This document shows positions 5,294-11,325 of a DNA stretch of 11,325 nucleotides, one piece after another (positions within the stretch are counted from its first letter, which is position 1; each line of letters opens with the position of its first letter). The stretch is taken from contig JAJYZU010000027.1 of the NCBI GenBank assembly GCA_021799755.1, positions 1-11,325 of the forward strand, in the 5' to 3' direction. Source of the DNA: Thermoplasmata archaeon (GTDB lineage: Archaea > Thermoplasmatota > Thermoplasmata > Thermoplasmatales > Thermoplasmataceae). The position numbers were made by a program, and so were the translations under genes. Below the pieces are notes generated by a model that searched no databases, was not told the DNA's origin, and saw nothing but the letters and a program-made list of their open reading frames with translations.

Positions 5294-7177
5294 ATGCCAA
5301 AAAAACCTCAGGAATTCTCAGTAAACCGGGAAATATCCATATCTGAATTTTTCGAGAAAAACAGACACATCCTTGGATTTGATTCACCTATAAAATCACT
5401 TTTCATGATTGTGAAGGAAGCCCTGGACAACTCTCTGGATGCCTGCGAGGAATATGGAATAATCCCTGAAATTTCAGTTACGATCGAAAGACTTGAAAAG
5501 GATGAATACAGAATTACAATTGACGATAACGGGCCGGGAATAGATAGAAGAGATGTCCCAAGTGTCTTTGGAAAGCTTCTCTATGGATCCAGGTTCCATG
5601 GTATGAGACAGAGCAGGGGACAGCAGGGAATAGGCATAACCGCATCTGTGATGTATGGTCAGATCACAACGGGGAAACCGACAATGGTTATCACGAAGAG
5701 GGAAGGAGAAGATGTAGGTTATTATTTTGAGCTCGGGATAAACATTAAGGAAAATTCCGGAAGGATTTTCGTGGAGAAACCAATAATTACAGACAAGGGG
5801 CATGGGACATCCGTATCAATCACTGCCAAGGGAAAATATCAGATCGGAAAGCAGTCGGTCATAGAGTATCTCAGGGAAACGGCAGCAGTCAATCCAAACA
5901 TGGAGCTCCGTTTCACGGATCCGGACAATAGAACCATTACATTCAAAAGAGTGGTGGAGTACCCTTCAAGAAGGTCCACACCGGTCAAACCGTTTCCTCC
6001 AGGTCTCGAGCTCGGCGAAATCCAGCAGATGGGAATGGAAACAAAGTACGACAATATGGTTGATTTTCTCTCTCAGGAGTTTTCCAGGGTCAGCAAAAAA
6101 ACTGCCATGGAACTGCTGCAGATATCCAATATCCCGCAGGATATGAATCCTTCAGAACTTGACAGCGCAAAGGGAAAGTCACTTATGAACGCCTTCACGC
6201 AGATCAAACTGATGAATCCACCTGTCGATTCGCTTTCACCTCTGGGTTCCGATTTTATAAGAAAGGGCTTGAGAAATGTCTACGGAGAGATCAACCCCTC
6301 CTTTTATTCTAAACCAGTGATGAGGCCTCCAGCAATTTATAACGGTAATCCATTCTCAGTGGAAGTCGGAATAGTCTATGGCGGCGATCTGCCGGCAGAT
6401 CAGCAGGTGAGTATTATCAGGTACGCAAACAAGGTGCCCCTCCTGTTTCAACCTGGAGCCTGTGCGATAACCAGGGCAGTAGCAGAAACCGATTGGCGAT
6501 CTTATGGATTAGATCAGAGATCCGGCACTGGAATTCCCTTTGGACCCATGATGATACTTGTGCACGTTCTTGGTACAAGGCTTCCGTTTACGTCTGAATC
6601 AAAAGAGGCCATCGCAGGCGTTCCTGAAATTATAGAGGAGATAAAGAATGCACTTCGAATATCCGGTAGAAGCCTGAAAACATATATGAACAAAAAGGAC
6701 CGCAGGCTGAAAGTGATGGAAAAGTACAGGATTGTGAGCGAGATCATCCCAGAAATAGCCCGGAAGGCAGCATCTGTCACCGGAAACGATGTGCCGCCAA
6801 TAGATGACGTGATCTCAAAGATTGCGAACGTGATTCTAGTGACAGAAGATTTCTCATCCATTCCCGAAGGCATATCCGTGCAGTGCAGGGTTTTTAACTA
6901 CACGACGATACCCAGATCCATCAAGATATACCCGGATCCGCCTGCGGGGGAACTTTCCGGCGAACAGAAAGCGTGGGACCTTATCGATGTTCCGCCATCC
7001 GGAAGTTCGGCATTTTCATTTATCGTATCAAACGCGCAGGGCAAGTATGACGGCACAGTTTATTATTTCGAGGGACAGGACGTCACAAAGGTGCAGGGGG
7101 CAGACCCATTGCCAGGCGACTGGAACATCCAGGAAGTTGACATAATTCAGGAGAGTGCAGCAGATGACAGCAAGTGA
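5294..7177 (+). CDS. top6B: DNA topoisomerase VI subunit B (ATPase)
   Basis: The ATP-binding subunit of type IIB topoisomerase VI, which with subunit A relaxes and decatenates DNA. Residue numbers use ATG 5294 (627 residues). The GHKL ATPase fold shows Glu42-Ala-Leu-Asp-Asn46 (N-box), Asp78-Asn-Gly-Pro-Gly82 (G1) and Gly109-Gln-Gln-Gly-Ile-Gly114 (G2). An H2TH insert spans about 235-315, the transducer about 315-465 with the ATP-contacting Lys437 in Ser-Lys-Glu-Ala-Ile-Ala-Gly. A beta-rich C-terminal region (about 525-610) matches the Ig-like extension of longer euryarchaeal Top6B proteins and is absent from the roughly 530-residue Sulfolobus form. In-frame GTG 5279 and ATG 5285 are alternatives; 5294 is preferred because of TATA spacing and the lack of a Shine-Dalgarno site. 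It overlaps top6A by 14 bases. Confidence 0.96.
   Translation: MPKKPQEFSVNREISISEFFEKNRHILGFDSPIKSLFMIVKEALDNSLDACEEYGIIPEISVTIERLEKDEYRITIDDNGPGIDRRDVPSVFGKLLYGSRFHGMRQSRGQQGIGITASVMYGQITTGKPTMVITKREGEDVGYYFELGINIKENSGRIFVEKPIITDKGHGTSVSITAKGKYQIGKQSVIEYLRETAAVNPNMELRFTDPDNRTITFKRVVEYPSRRSTPVKPFPPGLELGEIQQMGMETKYDNMVDFLSQEFSRVSKKTAMELLQISNIPQDMNPSELDSAKGKSLMNAFTQIKLMNPPVDSLSPLGSDFIRKGLRNVYGEINPSFYSKPVMRPPAIYNGNPFSVEVGIVYGGDLPADQQVSIIRYANKVPLLFQPGACAITRAVAETDWRSYGLDQRSGTGIPFGPMMILVHVLGTRLPFTSESKEAIAGVPEIIEEIKNALRISGRSLKTYMNKKDRRLKVMEKYRIVSEIIPEIARKAASVTGNDVPPIDDVISKIANVILVTEDFSSIPEGISVQCRVFNYTTIPRSIKIYPDPPAGELSGEQKAWDLIDVPPSGSSAFSFIVSNAQGKYDGTVYYFEGQDVTKVQGADPLPGDWNIQEVDIIQESAADDSK
7149..7153 (+). 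promoter_or_regulatory. Shine-Dalgarno site that decides the top6A start
   Basis: AGGAG inside the 3' end of top6B lies ten bases before ATG 7164 and one base before the in-frame GTG 7155, favouring ATG. Confidence 0.5.
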
Positions 7178-8243
7178 GACAAAACTTATCGAAATAGCTA
7201 ACAGGATTTACAATGCCATGAAATCTGGTGACATACCTGAGATTTCAGTCTCATCAAGAAACAGGGATAACATAGTGCTTGATCCAAGATATCTTGTATG
7301 GAGATACGGAGACAATTTTGTGACAAGGACAGCTAAAACCCTGGATGGTGCAGAATATATACTGAAGGCGATAGATGTGATAGAATTCGTGATGGAGATG
7401 AAGAGAACATCTAAGACGTCTACGCTGAGGGAGATGTATTACATATCGGAAGGGTGGGGGCTGGGCAAATTTCACACCCAGGACGAATCAAACCTTCTCT
7501 CTGAAGATCTTGAGGTGATAAGTTCCCTGATGAGGGAGGATTTCAACCTGAGGCCTGAAGAAAATGGGGCAAGCGTCATTGGAAACATTACGATTGAGGA
7601 GAAAAACAGAAAGGGCGAGTTCAAGACAATAAACTGCAGGGACGATGTAGGCGATGGCGGATATGGCATCCCTTACAATGTTGAGTCGGAGAAACTGAAG
7701 TTCAAATCCGTCGATGCTGATTTTGTGCTTGCCATTGAAACCGGCGGTATGTTTGACAGACTTGTAGAGAATGGATTTGACGAGAAGATGAGATCTGTGC
7801 TAATACACCTGAAGGGCCAACCCGCAAGAAGCACCAGGCGGCTCCTGAAAAGGATCAATGATGAACTGCATCTGCCCATATATGTGTTCACGGACGGGGA
7901 TCCCTGGTCGTTCAGGATATTTGCTTCAGTCGCCTATGGTGCAATAAAGACCGCGCACATATCTCATTACCTTGCGGTACCAACAGCAGAATTCATCGGC
8001 GTGACCGCAACCGATATTCTCACGTATAAACTCCCGACGGACAAACTTACAGATAAGGATATTCAGGCTCTCAATGCTGAGTTGAAAGACCCCAGATTTC
8101 AGACGGAATTCTGGAAAAGAGAAATAGAGACAATGCTACAGACAGGAAAAAAGGCGGAACAGCAGGCACTGGCCAAATACGGGCTTGATTACGTCACAGA
8201 CACTTATTTGCCTGAGAAGCTTTCCTCACCCGGAATGGAGTGA
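7164..8243 (+). CDS. top6A: DNA topoisomerase VI subunit A (Spo11-like cleavage subunit)
   Basis: The DNA-cleaving subunit of topoisomerase VI and archaeal relative of Spo11, 359 residues with ATG 7164 as start. The winged-helix (5Y-CAP) domain holds the catalytic block Thr-Leu-Arg-Glu-Met-Tyr-Tyr; by comparison with Spo11 the second tyrosine, Tyr93, makes the 5'-phosphotyrosyl bond. The Toprim domain has Glu192 in Ala-Ile-Glu-Thr-Gly-Gly-Met-Phe and the metal-binding Asp244-Gly-Asp246-Pro-Trp, so all catalytic elements are present. The C-terminal half (Gly-Val-Thr-Ala-Thr-Asp, then an amphipathic tail) is of normal family length. It begins inside top6B and ends four bases before the hydrolase gene, so the three genes are likely one transcript with coupled translation. 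Confidence 0.96.
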   Translation: MTASETKLIEIANRIYNAMKSGDIPEISVSSRNRDNIVLDPRYLVWRYGDNFVTRTAKTLDGAEYILKAIDVIEFVMEMKRTSKTSTLREMYYISEGWGLGKFHTQDESNLLSEDLEVISSLMREDFNLRPEENGASVIGNITIEEKNRKGEFKTINCRDDVGDGGYGIPYNVESEKLKFKSVDADFVLAIETGGMFDRLVENGFDEKMRSVLIHLKGQPARSTRRLLKRINDELHLPIYVFTDGDPWSFRIFASVAYGAIKTAHISHYLAVPTAEFIGVTATDILTYKLPTDKLTDKDIQALNAELKDPRFQTEFWKREIETMLQTGKKAEQQALAKYGLDYVTDTYLPEKLSSPGME

Positions 8244-8247
8244 AAAG

Positions 8248-9033
8248 ATGACCAAAATCACTGTGGCTTGCGTGCAGATGGAGTCAGCATCATCTGTGGG
8301 TGCCAATATTCAGAAGAGCAAAGATCTTATGGAAATCGCACTTCAGAAGAAACCTGAAATTGTAGTATTTCCGGAATACCAGATGCTTGTTCCCGACTAC
8401 TTTAAAGGTAACTGGGATCAGGTACGAAAGGAATCAGAATCATTCCTCACTGCGATGAAGGAAGCATCCAGCAGCATATCGTCGGGACTTCTTATCAACT
8501 ACTGGGAGTTCTCAGGAAAAAGACCGTATAACAGTTCACTTCTGATCAGATCTGGAGATGTGAAATTCAGATACAGAAAAATCCATCTCTATGATGCACT
8601 GAAACGAAGGGAAAGCGATGTTTATTTACACGGTGATCCTGAAATAGCAAAATTCACCATTGGTGGCTTTACAGCAGGTACAGAAATATGCTATGACATA
8701 AGGTTCCCTGAACTCTCTTATCTGATGAAGAACGCGGGAATCAATCTGATGTTTGTCCAGGCTGGATGGTACAGCGGAGAAGGCAAGCAGGAATCCTGGA
8801 GATCAATTTTACGTGCACGTGCAATAGAGAACGGTGCTTATGTAGTTGCGGCAGCACAGTGTGGCAGTATGTTCTCCGGCAACTCACTCATCATGGATCC
8901 TTATGGAAATATCATTTCCATTCTCGAGGAAGGAGAGGGAGTGGTTGCTGGAGAAATTGATACGGAAATAATCAGACGGTACGACACGGATTACCCGCTG
9001 CAGAATCAGCAGAGATTCCACCTCAGGATATAA
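8248..9033 (+). CDS. Nit-type carbon-nitrogen hydrolase (predicted amidase)
   Basis: A 261-residue cytosolic member of the carbon-nitrogen hydrolase (nitrilase) superfamily. The catalytic triad is complete: Glu43 in Phe-Pro-Glu-Tyr, Lys111 in Arg-Lys-Ile-His-Leu-Tyr-Asp, and Cys148 in Glu-Ile-Cys-Tyr-Asp-Ile-Arg-Phe-Pro-Glu. This last motif and the Arg-Ala-Ile-Glu-Asn block (191-195) resemble the Nit1/Nit2 branch, whose members hydrolyse omega-amides or deaminated glutathione; the substrate here cannot be read from sequence. A reading frame continues upstream into top6A (to about 8185), but ATG 8248 is chosen because GGAG at 8237-8240 lies seven bases before it and the family starts with Ile-Thr-Val-Ala-Cys-Val-Gln. 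It begins four bases after top6A and its 3' end overlaps the convergent otsB gene by 11 bases. Confidence 0.92.
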   Translation: MTKITVACVQMESASSVGANIQKSKDLMEIALQKKPEIVVFPEYQMLVPDYFKGNWDQVRKESESFLTAMKEASSSISSGLLINYWEFSGKRPYNSSLLIRSGDVKFRYRKIHLYDALKRRESDVYLHGDPEIAKFTIGGFTAGTEICYDIRFPELSYLMKNAGINLMFVQAGWYSGEGKQESWRSILRARAIENGAYVVAAAQCGSMFSGNSLIMDPYGNIISILEEGEGVVAGEIDTEIIRRYDTDYPLQNQQRFHLRI

Positions 9034-9760
9034 CTGTATACCGGAGAAATTCCCGCATCTCCTCAACACTGTCCAGTCGTATTTTTGCAGTGGTTTTCCC
9101 CGCACCGACTTTGATGGTGATGCAATCCTCATTTTTCGAGAAGGAATCTTCGTCGGTGTTATCATCGCCTGTAACAACACATGGAGAACCATTTCGCATC
9201 TTCTTTACTGCATTTCCCTTCCCTGTGCCGGGTGGAATTAGCTCTATGATTCTTTTCCCCGTTATCACGGACAGACCCCTTTCATGGGCGATTCCCCTGA
9301 GTTCAGTTTCAAGATCCACGATCTGCTTTTCACTATTATTCCACAAGAGAAACAGCACTCCAGGATTCTTGTCCATCATTCTGAGCCCGGGATACTTCTT
9401 CACAAAATAATCCTGCAATTCCATAAGACTGTCTATCGCTTTAAGATAATATTCTGCATCTTCCATAAGGTATATCAGTTTGCCATCAACCCTGGCCATA
9501 GCACCGTGCCATCCTATAGAATTCAGTTTCATTCCAAGAAGCGCGTCCATTTCGCTCAGCGATCTTCCTGTTACTATGAAGGTTCTGTATTTGGAGTACA
9601 GTTTTCGAAGGAGTTCTTTTAGTTCTTCATCCGCAAATGCTTTTTCAGGTTCTGTAATAAGTGGTACAAGGGTGCCGTCATAATCAAGAAAAAAGAACGG
9701 ATTCAATGCTTTAATGCTGTCAAAACTATTCCTGGCTAAAATCAGAGATTGTTGGCTCAT
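9023..9760 (-). CDS. otsB: Trehalose-6-phosphate phosphatase (HAD superfamily)
   Basis: Second step of trehalose synthesis: hydrolysis of trehalose-6-phosphate to trehalose. The 245-residue protein carries the HAD motifs Asp26-Tyr-Asp28-Gly-Thr-Leu (nucleophile and acid/base), Thr-Gly-Arg-Ser (64-67), Lys181 in Gly-Thr-Gly-Lys-Gly and Gly198-Asp-Asp-Asn-Thr-Asp-Glu204 for magnesium. A cap domain spans about residues 85-165. From memory, motif wording and length match the characterised T. acidophilum phosphatase closely. The ATG at 9760 lies inside the end of otsA (35-base overlap), with GGAG (9774-9771 on this strand) ten bases upstream, so translation is coupled to otsA. About 20 residues precede the first beta strand, slightly longer than in the Thermoplasma enzyme. 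Its 3' end overlaps the convergent hydrolase gene. Confidence 0.95.
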   Translation of the reverse strand: MSQQSLILARNSFDSIKALNPFFFLDYDGTLVPLITEPEKAFADEELKELLRKLYSKYRTFIVTGRSLSEMDALLGMKLNSIGWHGAMARVDGKLIYLMEDAEYYLKAIDSLMELQDYFVKKYPGLRMMDKNPGVLFLLWNNSEKQIVDLETELRGIAHERGLSVITGKRIIELIPPGTGKGNAVKKMRNGSPCVVTGDDNTDEDSFSKNEDCITIKVGAGKTTAKIRLDSVEEMREFLRYTVIS

Positions 9761-11081
9761 AATTAGATCGCTCCACTGCCTGTCTTATACGGGCAAGCCA
9801 CCAGCTTATATTTCTTTTTTTGATCTCAGCCTTCAGAAGCGACAATCTTCTTTCGATCTCCTGCTTCTCCATGTTTATTGCATTGAAAAGTGCATCCGAC
9901 ATTTCTGAGAGGGAGTTTGGATTGACAATGAGTGACTCCTTGAGTTCTGTAGCGGCACCTGCGAACTTGGAAAGAATAAGGACACCATGGTCGGTAGCAG
10001 CAACGAATTCTTTGCAGACAAGATTCAGGCCATCAATGAGCGGGGTGATTAAAGCAACGTCTGCGTATCGGTAATATGATAGGAGAGTAGCATCGTTTAC
10101 TTTTTTGTATATGTAAATGATAGGAACCCATTTTACGCTTGCATATTCACCGTTTATCCTTCCTATATTCATTTCAAGCTCTCTTTTGAAATTTATATAT
10201 TCTTTGACTGAAGTTCTGCTGGGGTTGACTATCATGACGTACACAAATTTACCTGCAAGTTCCGGATGTCTTTCCAGAAGTGTCCTGATAGAAAGAACCC
10301 TGTTAGTCAGTCCTTTAGTGTAATCAAGCCTGTCAATGGAAAAAATAACCTTCATCGCTGAGTCAAAGGGATTTTTTGCCCGGACTGCATTTACCGAGTA
10401 GTATGAGTAGTCTATTCCTAGCGGTATAGAGAAGGATTTTTTGGCATAATCGGATGATTTACCCAGCAGAAAATCTGCTGAATGAATAAAATTTGTTCTG
10501 TACTGATCGGTATGAAATGTTATCACGTCACTGGAAACAATGGAGGAAACTATTTTTCTGGATTCAGGCAGCGTCGCAAAAAACTCTGCCGAAACCCAAG
10601 GAATATGCCAGGTAAATACAATAGTGTTCCTGATGCTCTTCTGTCTTACCATCCCCGGAAGAAGAGAAAGCTGATAGTCATGTATCCATATCACCATATC
10701 GTTGGATACGTTTTTTAGCACAGCTTCAAGAAATATACGGTTAGCATATTCATAGGAGTCAAAGGCACCGCCATAGTATTTTATCCTTTCTCTGAAGTAA
10801 TGAAAGAGCGGCCACAGGATACCATTGGAATAGTCATCGTAAAAGCCTTTTTTCTCTCTCTGCGGAATAAGCACCCTAACTATCTTATATCCATTGTAAT
10901 TTTCCTCGAGATGCTCTGAATCCGCGCTGCCATCTCCCCAACAGATCCAGACACCCCCCTCCTTTGACATAAGTTTGTTCAGCGAAACAGCCACTCCGCC
11001 TATATTCTCCCTTCTTAGAACCTTACCCGCAACCCTTTCGTAAGAAATAGGGCACCTTGTTGTAACAACCAGGTAGCTCAA
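9726..11081 (-). CDS. otsA: Trehalose-6-phosphate synthase (GT20 glycosyltransferase)
   Basis: First step of trehalose synthesis: transfer of glucose from a nucleotide-sugar to glucose-6-phosphate. With TTG 11081 as start the protein has 451 residues. GT20 signatures are Gly28-Gly29 in the N-terminal donor loop, Trp-Ile-His134-Asp135-Tyr-Gln, Trp-His159-Ile-Pro-Trp, Arg251-Leu-Asp-Tyr-Thr-Lys256-Gly and Thr-Pro-Leu-Ile-Asp350-Gly-Leu-Asn-Leu-Val-Cys-Lys-Glu357. The usual N-terminal Ser-Asn-Arg-Leu-Pro is Thr-Thr-Arg-Cys-Pro. The frame stays open up to another TTG at 11159, but those extra 26 codons contain the TATA box and no ATG or GTG, whereas TTG 11081 falls exactly where that box predicts transcription to begin, right before the first beta strand. 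Donor preference (UDP-, GDP- or ADP-glucose) is not predictable. It leads a two-gene operon with otsB. Confidence 0.94.
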   Translation of the reverse strand: MSYLVVTTRCPISYERVAGKVLRRENIGGVAVSLNKLMSKEGGVWICWGDGSADSEHLEENYNGYKIVRVLIPQREKKGFYDDYSNGILWPLFHYFRERIKYYGGAFDSYEYANRIFLEAVLKNVSNDMVIWIHDYQLSLLPGMVRQKSIRNTIVFTWHIPWVSAEFFATLPESRKIVSSIVSSDVITFHTDQYRTNFIHSADFLLGKSSDYAKKSFSIPLGIDYSYYSVNAVRAKNPFDSAMKVIFSIDRLDYTKGLTNRVLSIRTLLERHPELAGKFVYVMIVNPSRTSVKEYINFKRELEMNIGRINGEYASVKWVPIIYIYKKVNDATLLSYYRYADVALITPLIDGLNLVCKEFVAATDHGVLILSKFAGAATELKESLIVNPNSLSEMSDALFNAINMEKQEIERRLSLLKAEIKKRNISWWLARIRQAVERSNYEPTISDFSQE

Positions 11082-11101
11082 TAGTTTGACATCAGGCCAT
11101 A

Positions 11102-11109
11102 ATATATAA
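11102..11109 (-). promoter_or_regulatory. TATA box for otsA-otsB (leaderless geometry)
   Basis: The minus strand reads TTATATAT, a near-perfect archaeal TATA box. Its centre lies 24-25 bases upstream of TTG 11081, so the message should begin at the start codon. No Shine-Dalgarno site precedes that TTG. A second AT-rich block (11117-11129) is a weaker alternative. Confidence 0.65.
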
Positions 11110-11113
11110 TATG

Positions 11114-11150
11114 TACCGATTTTTAAATACCGATCGGTCAAAAAGACCGA
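11114..11150. promoter_or_regulatory. Cluster of ACCGA half-sites, candidate operator of the trehalose operon
   Basis: TACCGAT occurs at 11114-11120 and again at 11128-11134. The second copy is part of the perfect palindrome ACCGATCGGT (11129-11138). This overlaps a second perfect inverted repeat, TCGGTC-AAAAA-GACCGA (11134-11150). The cluster begins a few bases upstream of the otsA TATA box, where a regulator could block or recruit TBP/TFB. No regulator family can be named from this. Confidence 0.5.
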
Positions 11151-11159
11151 ACTGTCCAA

Positions 11160-11325
11160 GAAAAAGATTTCATAATTAGAAAAGAATTCGCTGCCTCGTA
11201 TGGAAGATTTTGTGTTAGTGAGCCTGTCATCATGTTCTAAGTAAAATTTATATTGCTAGACAATATCACGCACGGTGAACATTAAAAGAAGTGGTTTATT
11301 TTATAGGTGAGGGTAGTAGGGTAAA
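11160..11325. other. Non-coding right edge, possible divergent promoter
   Basis: No supported gene lies here. A TATA-like TTTATATT at 11247-11254 on the plus strand would start transcription near 11275, towards a gene beyond the window. A GTG at 11291 opens a frame that is still open at the window end (11 codons), but it has no strong ribosome-binding site and is too short to call. Confidence 0.3.

Noticed and set aside
8185..8247. N-terminal extension of the hydrolase frame into top6A.
   Set aside because: The extension precedes the conserved family start, and a good Shine-Dalgarno site with ideal spacing marks ATG 8248.
11079..11100. Minus-strand mini-ORFs ATG-GCC-TGA and a four-codon ATG frame ending at the otsA TTG.
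   Set aside because: They lie between the TATA box and the predicted transcript start, so they are probably not transcribed.
11226..11232. ATGATGA on the minus strand, like a C box of a C/D guide RNA.
   Set aside because: No D box (CTGA) or terminal stem is found at the expected distance.

Overview
The window looks like a chromosomal segment of a euryarchaeon, most likely from the Thermoplasmata. The grounds are: a ribosomal/translation cluster in archaeal order (L44e, S27e, aIF2-alpha, Nop10, PAC2-family chaperone); both subunits of the archaeal-type DNA topoisomerase VI; TATA-box promoters placed for leaderless transcripts; frequent TTG starts; and a trehalose-6-phosphate phosphatase that closely resembles, from memory, the characterised Thermoplasma acidophilum enzyme. 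The lineage call is an inference from recall, not from a search.

Layout. Positions 73-1217 (+) hold two overlapping genes for paralogous small multi-pass membrane proteins that share an unusual His/Trp-Thr-Gly/Asp signature. A 462-base gene-free stretch follows. The M48 membrane protease gene htpX runs leftward (2747-1680). Divergent from it, a tightly packed rightward operon (2990-5153) encodes L44e, S27e, aIF2-alpha, Nop10 (only 58 residues) and a PAC2/PbaB-like proteasome assembly chaperone, with overlaps or gaps of 1-3 bases between genes. After a 140-base gap with its own TATA box come top6B, top6A and a Nit-type carbon-nitrogen hydrolase gene (5294-9033), again packed for translational coupling. 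The right part (11081-9023, minus strand) is a two-gene trehalose operon, otsA followed by otsB, which collides tail-to-tail with the hydrolase gene and overlaps it by 11 bases.

How the genes work together. The middle operon joins ribosome structure, initiator-tRNA delivery, rRNA pseudouridylation and proteasome assembly, a protein-homeostasis grouping that HtpX next door also fits. Topo VI supplies ATP-dependent type IIB DNA relaxation and decatenation. OtsA and OtsB form a complete two-step trehalose pathway from nucleotide-sugar and glucose-6-phosphate. Upstream of otsA a compact cluster of ACCGA half-sites sits beside the TATA box and looks like an operator.

The most noteworthy points are the paralogous membrane pair, the otsA promoter/operator architecture, the consistent leaderless geometry at htpX, top6B and otsA, and Topo VI in what seems to be a Thermoplasmata genome. 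No CRISPR array, insertion sequence, rRNA or tRNA was seen.
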